A stretch of DNA of 64,000 bases from Margaritispora aquatica (Eukaryota > Ascomycota > Leotiomycetes > Helotiales > Discinellaceae), in assembly GCA_007644065.1 (NCBI GenBank), contig VJWN01000014.1, positions 806,001 to 870,000 on the forward strand. Reading direction: 5' to 3'. Of this stretch, positions 10,622 through 21,324 are shown one piece after another. Position numbers and translations under genes: made by a program. The notes beneath the pieces were generated by a model. The model ran no database searches. It was given only the letters and a program-made list of their open reading frames with translations, and was not told the DNA's origin. Within the stretch, counting starts at the first letter, position 1; each line of letters opens with the position of its first letter.

Positions 10622-11082
10622 AAAAGGGCGTCGCGGTCATGTGTTATGGTCATGTGAGCACTCCTAGTGCTTGCATGGCATACAGATGGCTGCGACGCCG
10701 TGGAGTACCGATGGAGCTCAATTATGCAACCGTGAAGTTCTCGCCGTGTTTTGGAAGATGGCTGATTTTTGGTGTAGGATCTAACCTCGTCGTTGTGGCG
10801 CGAGCAGATGATGACAGAAAGGTAAAAGTAAGTGCATCCCCTGTAAAGTAGACCCCTCGTAATGTGCCTCGCGATGTGAATGCAAATATGTGACTATCAA
10901 ATAATGTGAAATGAATGCAAGACCACCTTACGATTCGTGAAAGTGTGAGTTTTGAACGTTTGTAGCAGTACCAACATGAAGATGTGAAAACAAGAGATTA
11001 TCACGATAAGCAAGATGACACACGTTGCACTCTCAAGCCAATGCTGAGAATTTGATAATCTCGATCATTTTGTGCGTGATTG
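10622..11082. other. Intergenic, convergent 3' ends
   Basis: A 460-bp spacer between the zinc-cluster-like gene (+) and the fucosidase gene (-), probably both 3' UTRs. No separate gene is supported. Confidence 0.4.
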
Positions 11083-13649
11083 CTAGGCATACTCAATCTT
11101 AAACACCCAACAATACTTCCCCGCTGCAACCAAAACTGGTGGCACAGTGATGGTGACACTATCATCAGTTGAAGTCCAAGCAAGCTCAGTACCATTCCCA
11201 GCCCCGATCATCGTGATTTTATCACCAGCAATGATTGGCAAAGAAGCATCGACGACAAATGTCTCTGATGGCTCGGTGAGAGACAGGATGTAGAAAGCTT
11301 CATCAGTCTGCGTGAACCGAACATCGCCCACTTCGGCACCCATGAAGACTAGCAAGTTGTTAGTAAATGGCTTCAATGTGAATGAGATGCTACTTACAGT
11401 ATGTGGTGTTGAAGATAGCTTCACTATTCGCTTTGATCCATATGCCAGCCTCCAAGAGGTGGGCAACTTCAGTGGCATCAATCGTTCCGTCGGCCTTAGG
11501 TCCAAAGTCAAGAAGTAAGTTTCCATTCTTGCTAACCATGTCGACCAAAGAGTTGATCAAAGTCGAGGCGTTCATATAGAGCGAGGCTGGTGTAGCTCTG
11601 TTGTAGCCATACGAGTAAGGATCCATGCCTTGATTGCTCTCCCACTTACGCTCAGAGACAGATGAGAAAGTGGTGTATTCAGGAGTATCAAAATCAGCTC
11701 CTGCAACGATACCACATCTATTGTTCATAGTGACTTGTCTCCCTTGGGAGGCAGCAGTATTGAACCAAGCTGCAGCGAATTCTGCTGTTCCGTTTGCGGC
11801 ACCACAGTCGCACCACATGATATCCGTCTCGTAGTCATAAGCTAGAATTTCCATCTGGGGCACCATGAGATCGGCAATGAAGTCGTCTTGTGGAAGTGCG
11901 CCAGTGTATGGCTCTTCAAGTCCCGTGTAGGGATTGACGGCTAGTATTCCTGGCCAAGAAGTGCTCGCAGGGTCGGTCGTCTGAGAGAAACCGTATGGGC
12001 CATAGAGTGGATTAAACCTAGTAAACGGTCAGTCATTAATGATAATGAAGTGAATTGGTTGATGCCCACCATTCCGGCAAAGAGAAGTATGTTCCTCGCT
12101 TCAATTGAGGCTGATATTCCTTTGCAGCATCGAAAAGCTCCTTCAGGATGTCTCTTTTGGGACCATAATAGAGCGAGTTTCGATGTGTTGTTTCCTTCGT
12201 ATCAAACAAAGCGAAGCCATCATGGTGTTTAGTAGTCAAGACAAAATATTGTGCTCCCGCGTCAGCAATGAGATCGACCCAAGATTTCGCATCCCATTCC
12301 GAGGCAGTGAAATTTGTGAAGAAATCATCATACACGACATCTGGACCATAAGTCTCTAGCTGATGATTGTAGACATCGGCCTTGTCCGCATTTCTGTGAT
12401 GACCATACCACCAATACCATTCAGCATAGATTTCGACCGGAGTCGAATTGCCCCAACCTGGCACACAATAAGGCTAACACAAGTTAGTGGTGGAACAACG
12501 CCAGCAAGAAATAATGCTTACACCCCAATCTATATCAGGTTAGCAAAACTCGGCATGAAGAGACAGACTGCTACTCACGAATAAATATGCCAAACTTAGC
12601 ATCATCGAACCAATCTGGCGATTCATGGAGAGATAAACTTGAAAGTTCCGAAGAATATTCCTCAAGCCCAAATTTGACACCCTCTACCGTGTAGGTAGCA
12701 TTGACAGAACCTGTCAGGGTCACAGTGGCAGTAATATTACCACACCCTATAACGCCAACATCGACTTTCTTTTGATCTCCAGGACGCATTCGCTTAATGT
12801 AACCAGGCTCGATCGTCTCGATTCCTGGTCCAGAAATCGAAATTTCAACTCCATCACCTGAAATCCATTCAGGCCCAGCATTATTGACCACAACCTCGAC
12901 AGCTTGAACTCTATCGACTGAGTGTTTCTGAGTTGGTCGAACAAACTGTAGCTCGATGCCACTTTGCTTGAACAGTGACATCGAGAAGAGATGAATTCTA
13001 GATGTTTCGTTGGAAGTGTCCGGAAGAGTGATTGCGCTCAAAGTCTTGGTCGGATCAACAGGACCTATGTATTCAAATATATGAGAAGTATTGAAGTTTG
13101 TAGTATTGATCGTGAAGTATGATGGCATCACAATTTCGCCCTTCAGAATAGAGAGGAAGGAGGAGTAGGGATTCGTTCGAACTTCGGCTAATACTGATGT
13201 CCCATCTGTATATTCAAAAGTCATATTCCCTGATGTGCCAGCTGATTCGGTTGATACTAGCATTTGCAAGCTGAAGTATGTTGCTGCAGGCACAGCAATT
13301 TCCTGTCCAGACATAACAATATTGTCACTACCATTTTGGTAGCCAGGAAAAATGTATGATACGTTCGTCTTGGTCGAAACGTAAGATCCACCAGCTGGCA
13401 GATTTGCTGCTGGGTATGAATTGTTCAATTGATCAAAATTGGCCTCGCCTGGGACAATACCGAAGCCTTTGTTGTTGAAGTAGCTATCGAGGGGAATTTG
13501 GACAATTTGCTACAGACAGTCAGTCTAGAACGTCAGTTAATTCGAGATCAGCTTACTTTATCCGCAGAAGTAGCATTTTCCCAGCGCCGAGACGGTGCAG
13601 CTACAGCAACTGCACCGAGTCCGGTAACAACCAAAGCAAGTAGTCTCAT
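11083..13649 (-). CDS. Secreted GH29 alpha-L-fucosidase
   Basis: Six exons: 13649-13557, 13509-12579, 12529-12522, 12473-12070, 12017-11398, 11348-11083; all phases agree, giving 773 residues. It should hydrolyse terminal alpha-L-fucose from glycans outside the cell. A signal peptide is clear (MRLLALVVTGLGAVAVAAPS). Residues about 30-315 form a beta-rich extension. The GH29 barrel starts with PDWFDDAKFGIFI, followed by HWGPYCVPGWGN (HWG at 342-344), then TKHHDGFALF, and the nucleophile Asp in IMWCDCG near residue 549. A C-terminal beta domain follows. The third exon is only 8 nt (ATTGGGGT) and is needed to write HWG; both flanking introns (49 and 48 bp) have CTAAC branch sites. It is divergent from the hydrolase at 14763. 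Confidence 0.93.
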
Positions 13650-13882
13650 AATTGAAGCCACACCTCTTTCTCGATGTGCTAGAGAAGCTGTATAGGAACA
13701 TTCTCAGTATTTGAACGGCCTTGCCCACTTCTGCTCCCCATATCATCCTGCAACATCACCCCCGTTTGTCCGATATCAGCAATGGGGCAAGTAGCATCTG
13801 CAATTATTGTAGAGCGCGTCGCAAAGCATGTTCTCATATGCAAACTCGTAGCAAGTAACGTAGAGAGACTGTTGTAACAGTG

Positions 13883-13902
13883 CCATGCTGTCTAGCATGG
13901 CG
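13883..13902. repeat. Inverted repeat, 8-bp arms
   Basis: GCCATGCT and AGCATGGC, perfect arms around a GTCT spacer. It may be a dimeric factor site in the shared promoter. Confidence 0.7.
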
Positions 13903-14104
13903 GGTGGGTATATCCCACATACCTGGCATGGGGAAAGCTTGCTGGTTCAGGCAAGAAAATGAGGAGATATTGAGATATTATGGATACTCTTCTATGACCT
14001 ATGGCAAAAGGTAGAATCTATTTCGAAGCTCAGGGCAGTATCTCAGCACATCCCTGGCATGTGCATGCACTATTTAGTGCCGTGCACTGCAGCACTGTAC
14101 CTTG

Positions 14105-14148
14105 CTGATCCACTGCCGATCCACTGCCGATCCACTGCCGATTCACTG
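14105..14148. repeat. Tandem 11-bp repeat, about four units
   Basis: Units of the form CCGATCCACTG are repeated head-to-tail, with slight changes in the first and last units (CTGATCCACTG, CCGATTCACTG). Confidence 0.75.
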
Positions 14149-14762
14149 TAGCGTCAGCGTCCACATCCCTGAAATTTCCCCTCACCCCCCGAGCCAACCC
14201 AGCTTCTGCCTCGGGACGTCATTGTTACTGTATTATCCCACTCATGCAACATGGAAGTGGTTCTGGACGAATGAGTATCTACCCCTCAGCACACCTGGAG
14301 AGCAATATGTGTTTCAAAAGTCCTTCTTTCTCATCTTTGGCAATACTTTCGAAAGCAACCAACACATCAATGCTGGTTAAGTCAGTGAAGATATCTATAT
14401 GGTTACTACCTTGGTAGACACACCTCCAATCTATGCTTTCATTTCATTTTACATCACAGGGCTTCTCATGATGATCTTTGCAAATTGCATATTGATCTCC
14501 GCCCACCTGCGTCTTGATATTTCTTAGGAACGTTACATGAAGCTTCACCATGATTGTCCCCACACATCAAGAGCACACTGAAAGTACCGACATGGTACTT
14601 GAAATTGATAACGATAGACTTTCGTGACCAAAATGAAGTCAAGTGACTGGCATCGTGTGAACCAGTCCCATTCTCGGAAGGTTTATAACAGCGTGAGGGA
14701 GACGAAAGTCCAGGAGAGCAGTTTTGAACTTTTTTGGTCGCATAGAGAACACATCGGCCATC

Positions 14763-16884
14763 ATGTCTTGGCTATCTCTCGCTGTCGCTGCTCTGGTTTG
14801 CTCTACCTCGGCTCTTACAGGCCAGATGGCATTGGAGTTTGGTTATCCTGAGGGTGTTGATGTTTGGTGTGGAAAAGCTTACAGGTCAACGTGAGGTCAC
14901 TTCCTGTTTATAGTCCATTGTCACCTCTAATCCCCGCTTAGCAATGATTCATTCGAGCCTGGTGGATGGCTTGAAGCTCCAACACTATCCTCGACCCCTC
15001 TACTCGATGTGTCAATTCGTCCTCGGATGAACCTGTATCTTGCACATGAGACATATGCTACATTCCTTATCAGTGCTGGAATCTCGTATATGAATGGAAA
15101 ACCATTCTCAAACTCGTCATTCAACAAGCAGGACAATCTCACCAGTCCCTTATTTGAGCTCTACATCGATGTCGAGGTTGTAGAAACTGGGTTTGATCTG
15201 ATTTCTGGTCAGACCATTCTCGTCAACACTACTAACAACGAGTTTGGGTTCTCCTTGAAATGGCTTAAAGCACGTGTCGCACCCTATGAAGTGGTGTTGA
15301 CTGTTGGCTCTGGTGATGGAGCTCAATTCTACACTGCTACCACCGATCTCTACTTCCTTCCAGAACGGACTGATGGAGGTAGCGTTGTCAAAGTAGACAA
15401 CCTCTATGGAGGACTACAAGTGCAAGACTATCTCAAGAACGCCACAGCTTTCACTCCCATATTCCCCTATACTTTCTATACGTCGTGGGATGGATGGCTC
15501 GAACTGAGCACCGACAATGTCCAAGTGTTCAAAGACATGGGTTACAACATCCTTCGTAAGCTGATTTTCTTGAATGTGGTCCTCTGATGTGCTAACAGCT
15601 GGTAGATATTGTACCAAACGCTGGTCTCGAGAACATGGCATTTGATTTTGACGAACTTGATAGATGGCTTGATATTATGGACGATATTGGACTTTGGTTA
15701 ATGTTTGATATGAGTAAGTCATGTCTACCACCTTAACTCGCGGGTTTCCGTACTGACATATTACTAGGATGGACTTATACAGTTAGCAAATCTATAATCT
15801 TTCCTGCTAATGCCAAATAACTAACTAGCATTCAGAATCTCACTTCAGTCGAGATGCAAGTCAAAAGAATCATGGCACGAAAGAGCCTACTACTCTGGTA
15901 CACTGGTGACGAACCAGATGGACACGTTGATGCATTGAATACCACTCAAATCACCTACGATCTGGTCAAGTCTTTGGATCCATACCATCCCATCTCCGTG
16001 TGCCTCAACTGTCTCAACTACTACTTCGAGGAGTATACCGCTGGAGCAGATATTATCATGGCTGATCCTTACCCCATCGCTGTCAACACTTCATGGTCCG
16101 TTCAATATGATACCGCTGTAAGTAATTCCTTCTTGCCATTGTAAATTCTTCGCAATTCCATGTGGAGCTGTTTCTTGAAAGAATTCTCTTTAGCTCCCTT
16201 TCAGCATAATCATCATAATAACCTTGCTGACTTAACAGTGCAACACCACCTACGGATGCTGCGGATGTGACGACTGCGACGGCGATTTCGAAGATGTGCC
16301 CACACGAATGGACATGTACGAAACCTACCAAGAATGGCTCGGCCTTCCCCAGAAACCACGATGTACGTTCTCTTCCCCCTCATCCCCTATTCTCTAGCTC
16401 CCACTAACACAAACCAGGGGGCGTGCCCCAAGCCTTCGGCAACGACACCTTCTGGGCGCGCCACCCCACCCCAAACGAGGAACTGGTAATGAACATGCTC
16501 TTCCTCAACCACGGCGCCAAGGGGATCGCCATGTGGGATTTCCCTACCGAGCCCGGCATCGCCAACATCACGGGCGCGCTCTCCAAGGTCCTCACTTCCA
16601 CCACCATCACCAAATACCTCCTGTCCAGCTTCGTGGGCGCAGCGGATGTGAAGGGCTTGCAGCGAGTGGATGTTGCGTATTGGAGTGTGGATAATAGCAC
16701 GTTGGTTAGTGTAGTGAATAAGAATTATGTGGATAGTCCGAATGCGACGGTGGTGCTTGACTTGCCGGGTGTGGTGACGAAGGTGGGGAGTGAGGTTTGG
16801 GGTGGTGGGTGGGGTGTTAGTGGTGGGAAGTTGACGAAGAAGGGCTTGAGTGCTTTGGAGGTTGATCTTTTTATCGTTAGCTGA
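14763..16884 (+). CDS. Secreted TIM-barrel glycoside hydrolase
   Basis: Seven exons: 14763-14890, 14942-15555, 15606-15713, 15768-15781, 15836-16117, 16239-16362, 16418-16884; phases agree, 578 residues. A signal peptide is present (MSWLSLAVAALVCSTSALTG). An N-terminal beta-rich part is followed by a barrel-like region with TFYTSWDGWLE, DIGLWLMFDMRWTYT, then LLLWYTGDEPDGH, whose Glu is a good candidate acid/base, and DIIMADPYP. A late segment, NHGAKGIAMWDFP, also suits a clan-A-like hydrolase. The exact family and substrate are not known to me. Exon 4 is only 14 nt. A Cys-rich insert (TTYGCCGCDDC) begins exon 6 and may form disulfides. Confidence 0.85.
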
Positions 16885-17837
16885 TAGAAAACATGATAGC
16901 GAGGTGAAGGATGGAGTGTCCACTTTATCAGAGACACAAACAACCACACTTGTTACACGCTCCTTCCACCTTACACCTAGCTTATAGCATAAAGTCGTAA
17001 GCGAAACGTCGTGTGATAAATAATTGTCATTGGCACTGATGATCTTGTCTACTCCTCTCGCCATCGTTTGACAACCAGAAAAGACGACCATGAAATACTT
17101 TCTAATAACAGTGGTTTTGATCCGATATCACATGAAGAAGTAATGGAAGTGGCTCGGTTGGATAGTTTCTGAACACTCACTACTAAAAGGACGTGAGAGG
17201 ACTTTCATCATATATAACAACAATTGCTAAGCTTGCACGAGCCTGACACCTTCTACTTTCCGGTCCATATTCACCATATTGTATCGTTACAATAATCAAA
17301 GCCATGTCGCCGCAGTCGAATTCAGGTAGGGTCTCCTGCTGCATTTCTTTCCTTCCTAAACACTACTGTGCCTCAGCATGGTGGAATGATGGACTGAGGG
17401 AAACACAATGGCTTTGGCCGTTCTAATTGCGAGTCTCGAACTGCTAATTGAGACGAGAAACATGAGTTGGCGGTAACAGCAATCACTCCGCCTACAGGCA
17501 AAGCTACGATTATTTGTCTTCTTGTCTTTATTCGTGGGTTTCCGCTCCGCGGCACTAGTTTTTCCTCGCCCTTCTTCTGTAATGGCCAATTGATCATTAT
17601 GCCATACTATTAGGCATCCATCTTTTGTATTTAGAACTCTTCGCCTAGCCTTACAGATTCGATTCCGCGTGGCTCGGGGATAACAGAGCACATGAAGTTG
17701 TGTCGTAGATGATACTTGATCCGAGAACGCGTCCCCGTCTTTGGAAATTGGCGAGGTGTTTCCTAACTCGAATTTCCTTATGGAAAATAGCGAAGCGTAT
17801 CATCTTCGTATGTGAAACTAGAACCCAGGGACCAATT
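16885..17837. other. Intergenic with possible gene fragment
   Basis: The 950-bp gap between convergent genes. Near 17210 there is a TATA-like stretch (CATATATAACAA) and at 17304 an ATG in a leader-like context that opens only a very short spliced frame. Minus-strand frames here do not look coding. Confidence 0.4.
17304..17425 (+). pseudogene. Possible truncated gene start
   Basis: ATG TCG CCG CAG TCG AAT TCA G, a GTAGGG donor, a pyrimidine-rich intron ending in CCTCAG, then a Trp-rich run (WWNDGLRETQWLWPF) before a stop. The leader and splice sites look real, but the product is only about 23 residues. This could be the 5' remnant of a lost gene or chance. Confidence 0.25.
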
Positions 17838-20123
17838 CTACTCTAGACGAAATTCCCTCTCGACCAGCTCCTTCTTATGCGCCATATCAACAGCCTTCCC
17901 ATCCATAAATCCATGCAAATAGATTTCCTCGACCAACTCAAAGCACTCAGGATTCTTGCCCTTGCGCAACCCGAACGGCACATGTCCTCCAAAAAAGACG
18001 CATACCATATCGCCAACCCTAACATTCGAAGGAGCAACGCCAATGTATCCTTTCTCGGTCACGAAGAAGCGTTTATGGAGCATACTGTTCTGCAGTTTTT
18101 CGCGCCATCGTAGTTTCTCCCTCCAACGCCGAGATAGCTCTGGTACTTCATTTGCCTCGTGCATAGCTGCCGGCCAGAGGCCCCGGGATAGTCCTTTCTG
18201 GTGGGCCCAGAAATCGAACAGTGAGGTGACGTCTGTTGTAAGGGGAATGCGGCGGTTCAACGAATCTTTAGCATATTGATCGTGATCTACAAGTAGAGTT
18301 CGGAAGTAAGCTTCGGACATTGCTTCTCCAGTAGGCTCGTATGGTATATTCCAGTTGATCTCATTTGCAGCCTTCGTCCAATTGTCCTCGAGGTCATTCA
18401 GAAGATGGGGCGTGTATTTTGGATATAAACCAGAGATGTAGAGTGAAGCAAATGGCTCAATCAGTGCCTCACTGTAACTATCCCAAGGTGCAGACTCGTC
18501 CATGAGATTGGATTCGATGTTGTCGAGTCGTGCTTCATGGCACACTGTCTTGATGGTATCAATTTCTATACCTCGGAGTTGTATTTCATCTGGTCGCTTA
18601 TGATAATGATACTTGACCGCCACTTTGGTACGCCGTGAAGCCGTATAAAGCCGGGTAGTAAGCTGGTGTGAAGCTGTGGTATCACTCCAATCTGCTACCC
18701 ATGACGGCAACTCATCGATCCTTTTCTTTCCAGGGTTGCATGCCTGAAGGACTCGTAAATCCTGCTTATCCTGGATCCAGTATCGCGCAAACTCCTTATA
18801 TAATTGTGGTGTTTGTAGGTATCCATAATTGAGGAGCTGGAAAAAATGAGTTGTGTCAACTGGCAGTTTGTAGCGTGCGGCGGCCCCTAGAGCTCCAAAT
18901 ATCTTGTCTCGTCGATGTTGTGTCTCTCGATGACGGACATTCATGACGATATCCAACAGATCCGGTGAATCTGCAATGTTGATCGAGTCCAGTACGTGCA
19001 AGTACTGACGACCGGGAAGAATTCTGACTGAGGTCTTGCGATCATCTGACATATCATGTGCCATAAAAAGGAGCATCGATAATCTTAATCTTTCCCATGA
19101 GATTTTTCTGTCTCCAATAAACACAGTCGCCTTCTTTGCAACCTCCTTCTCTTGCCATGTCCAAACTCGAGAGAACCATCTCATACAGAGAAATTTTCGC
19201 AATGCATTCGAACCCCAGGCATCCGTTCTCACTCCTATTTCTTGGAGATCGAGATCATCGAAGAACATCTTGCAGTCTGTTTGAAGCCATCTCCAGAACA
19301 GCTTCTGGTCAACTGAATCTGGAGTGGTCTCTGCCTTCCGTTTCATTTTATCCCAATGATGGTCAAACCCAGGTGATCGCTCCTTATCGTACCAGTCAAT
19401 GAATTGCTTGACAATGGCATTAATCATCCCCATAGCAATTTTCGTTTCCATCAATCTTGATCCTTCGACTTCCCCGAGCCAAATCAGTACTTCTTCTGCT
19501 CTACCATAAATATCACCCATCATTCTGATCTGTTCCGGTCGCTCGATTGGATCTCCCTCATTCATGCAAATCGAGTCAATCCATATAGGAACGCTCGCAT
19601 GTGTCTTCCGAAATTTGTGCAAAGACTGATACAGATTTCGCTTGACAGGCAATTCGATGCCATTCACTGAAATTTGATAGACTTCTTCATACAATTGCTC
19701 ATCGCAGTCCGCGCCATGCTCGTGGCGCTTGCTGAGATCAAAAGGATAGCCACCAGTGTACGAAAGTGCGTAGTAGGCAGGGGCTTCTATCAGCCGGCAA
19801 TGTACCATGAGCAGCTCGATGGGATCCGTGTCTGTCTCAGTGGGCAATATGAAGAGAAGCCGTATTTCTCCATCATCAGCTGGGTCCAGGCGTTTATCTG
19901 GAGGATCAAGACGTTTGGTGTAGAGCTCGACATGATCCTCTATTTTCAGCTTGTGCTTCTGAAATAGTTCTGGTGGAACACAAGAACGAATGAGGAATGA
20001 TGGGACTGCATAATCGGTAGCCAAACTTGAGTATGGCAAATTTCTTGACGTGATTCGCAAAGTTCGAAGAAGTGATGCTTGTTGTGCCAGTCTACTGAGC
20101 ACACTGCGCGTTGAGAAGGCCAT
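17838..20123 (-). CDS. HET domain protein, presequence-like N-terminus
   Basis: A single-exon protein of 761 residues from the first ATG at 20123 (the frame is open upstream but only with a GTG). HET blocks are visible: YYALSYTGG (usually SYxWG) near residue 118, then VPIWIDSICMNEGDPIERP near residue 175, with QIRMMGDIYGRAEEVLIWLG after it; RDKIFGALGAA near 405 and GDMVCVFFGGHVPFGLRK near the C-terminus are also typical. The first 38 residues have several Arg, many Ser/Leu and no acid before residue 37, like a mitochondrial presequence. HET proteins drive incompatibility-type cell death. It is head-to-head with the BCS1-like pair, 1.2 kb away. Mitochondrial targeting is inference. Confidence 0.9.
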   Translation of the reverse strand: MAFSTRSVLSRLAQQASLLRTLRITSRNLPYSSLATDYAVPSFLIRSCVPPELFQKHKLKIEDHVELYTKRLDPPDKRLDPADDGEIRLLFILPTETDTDPIELLMVHCRLIEAPAYYALSYTGGYPFDLSKRHEHGADCDEQLYEEVYQISVNGIELPVKRNLYQSLHKFRKTHASVPIWIDSICMNEGDPIERPEQIRMMGDIYGRAEEVLIWLGEVEGSRLMETKIAMGMINAIVKQFIDWYDKERSPGFDHHWDKMKRKAETTPDSVDQKLFWRWLQTDCKMFFDDLDLQEIGVRTDAWGSNALRKFLCMRWFSRVWTWQEKEVAKKATVFIGDRKISWERLRLSMLLFMAHDMSDDRKTSVRILPGRQYLHVLDSINIADSPDLLDIVMNVRHRETQHRRDKIFGALGAAARYKLPVDTTHFFQLLNYGYLQTPQLYKEFARYWIQDKQDLRVLQACNPGKKRIDELPSWVADWSDTTASHQLTTRLYTASRRTKVAVKYHYHKRPDEIQLRGIEIDTIKTVCHEARLDNIESNLMDESAPWDSYSEALIEPFASLYISGLYPKYTPHLLNDLEDNWTKAANEINWNIPYEPTGEAMSEAYFRTLLVDHDQYAKDSLNRRIPLTTDVTSLFDFWAHQKGLSRGLWPAAMHEANEVPELSRRWREKLRWREKLQNSMLHKRFFVTEKGYIGVAPSNVRVGDMVCVFFGGHVPFGLRKGKNPECFELVEEIYLHGFMDGKAVDMAHKKELVEREFRLE

Positions 20124-21324
20124 ATGTGTTTTGTGCTGATGATCCCGAAAGCTGAAAGGAGGGATCAGAATGACAAACGACACTACAGGTCCTCAATCAT
20201 GTGTTTGAGTTGGCACTAGGGAAACTGTCGATATAAATGAGTTTATTGACATTTCAAGTTATGTTGAGCTTTGCTCCCTTGAACACCATCAGCTTTTATC
20301 ATTCATATATCCTCGTTGAAAGGATTCAGGCGTCTGAAGATGATCGTGTGCCTCGCGAAACAAGAATCTCCCATTTGCAGCGCCCCCCAGAATCAGCCTC
20401 ATCTTGGAGTGGGTGCTGGATTGGCTGAGTAATTCGGAAACGTCGGCCGGCGAAAGCTTCAATCGAGATATCGGTATCCTTGCTGCTGCATCGATATGGT
20501 CAAAGTGTCGGGGATGAGCCCTATTTGGGAACCATTTTGTCCAAAGCCGTATTGGAGTTTGTCTTGTAGATTTATTTTGATATCGAAGTGACATCTTCAG
20601 AAGATTTTGAAACAGCACTGAAGAGTCGCTCATGCCAAGGTGTCGTCTAAAAACAAACTTTTGATTCAGGTTGATGCGCTGATGGGATGCGGGGCTGTTA
20701 TGTATGTAGTCATGGGACTTCAAATTTAGGTCACTCCAGTAACCTTCAGAGACAACAAATACGTAGATTATATGGCTGAGCATTCTCAATGCATCTTTCA
20801 ATTTCCCGGGAAAGTACTCTAACAATAATGATAGTGCTAGGTAATGCTATAATGCTTCCAACATTCGGAATTTACGTGAGTGTTAGTATATCCGTGAATA
20901 TTAATAGCCTTTTTGTCCCTGCAATTCTTTGACTAAGAATAACTATGATATTGCCATAGAACATACAAATGGATCAGTTAGCAGTGAATTTTGTTGCTTG
21001 GTGACATATGTAGTGACCGACTCTCACTTGCTTGGAACACTTAGGTTGTGATTAACAACAGATGACACTATTTCGAGTTCTGATAATGATAGGAGTTGAC
21101 ATGAATGATCACAGTACCAAGCATTCGGTAGTCTGAATCGCATCACTCTACATATATGATTCGATGTCTGGAGAAAACATGAATGGCGAATACTGAGGTG
21201 TGGCAAGGCGCAATCTTTAAGAAAGAGCTTCCAACGGCATTTGAAACTCAATCCCAAGGAATACTTTTATTCGCAATCGCTGACACGAACTGCTACGTAT
21301 CAAAAGACAGTTGAAGAAAAAGAA
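20124..21324. promoter_or_regulatory. Divergent promoter, HET / BCS1-like
   Basis: A 1.2-kb region between head-to-head genes. A minus-strand open frame at 20289-20825 has no ATG at its start and no recognisable motif. I see no clear regulatory element. Confidence 0.4.

Larger units (their letters stand above)
13650..14762. promoter_or_regulatory. Shared promoter of two secreted glycosidases
   Basis: A 1.1-kb region between the divergent GH29 and TIM-barrel hydrolase genes. It holds a hairpin-like inverted repeat at 13883-13902 and a short tandem repeat near 14105-14148. Co-regulation of the pair is plausible but inferred. Confidence 0.5.

Noticed and set aside
12530..12578. Sequencing error in place of the 8-nt exon
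   Set aside because: Both flanking introns have complete donor, branch and acceptor sites, and the 8 nt exactly restore the family motif and frame.
16387..17091. 234-codon minus-strand frame
   Set aside because: It covers the last exon of the TIM-barrel gene in antisense; composition (His/Thr/Pro runs) is that of a shadow frame.
20289..20825. 178-codon minus-strand frame in the HET/BCS1 spacer
   Set aside because: It opens with TTG rather than ATG, lacks motifs and has no coding bias that I can see.
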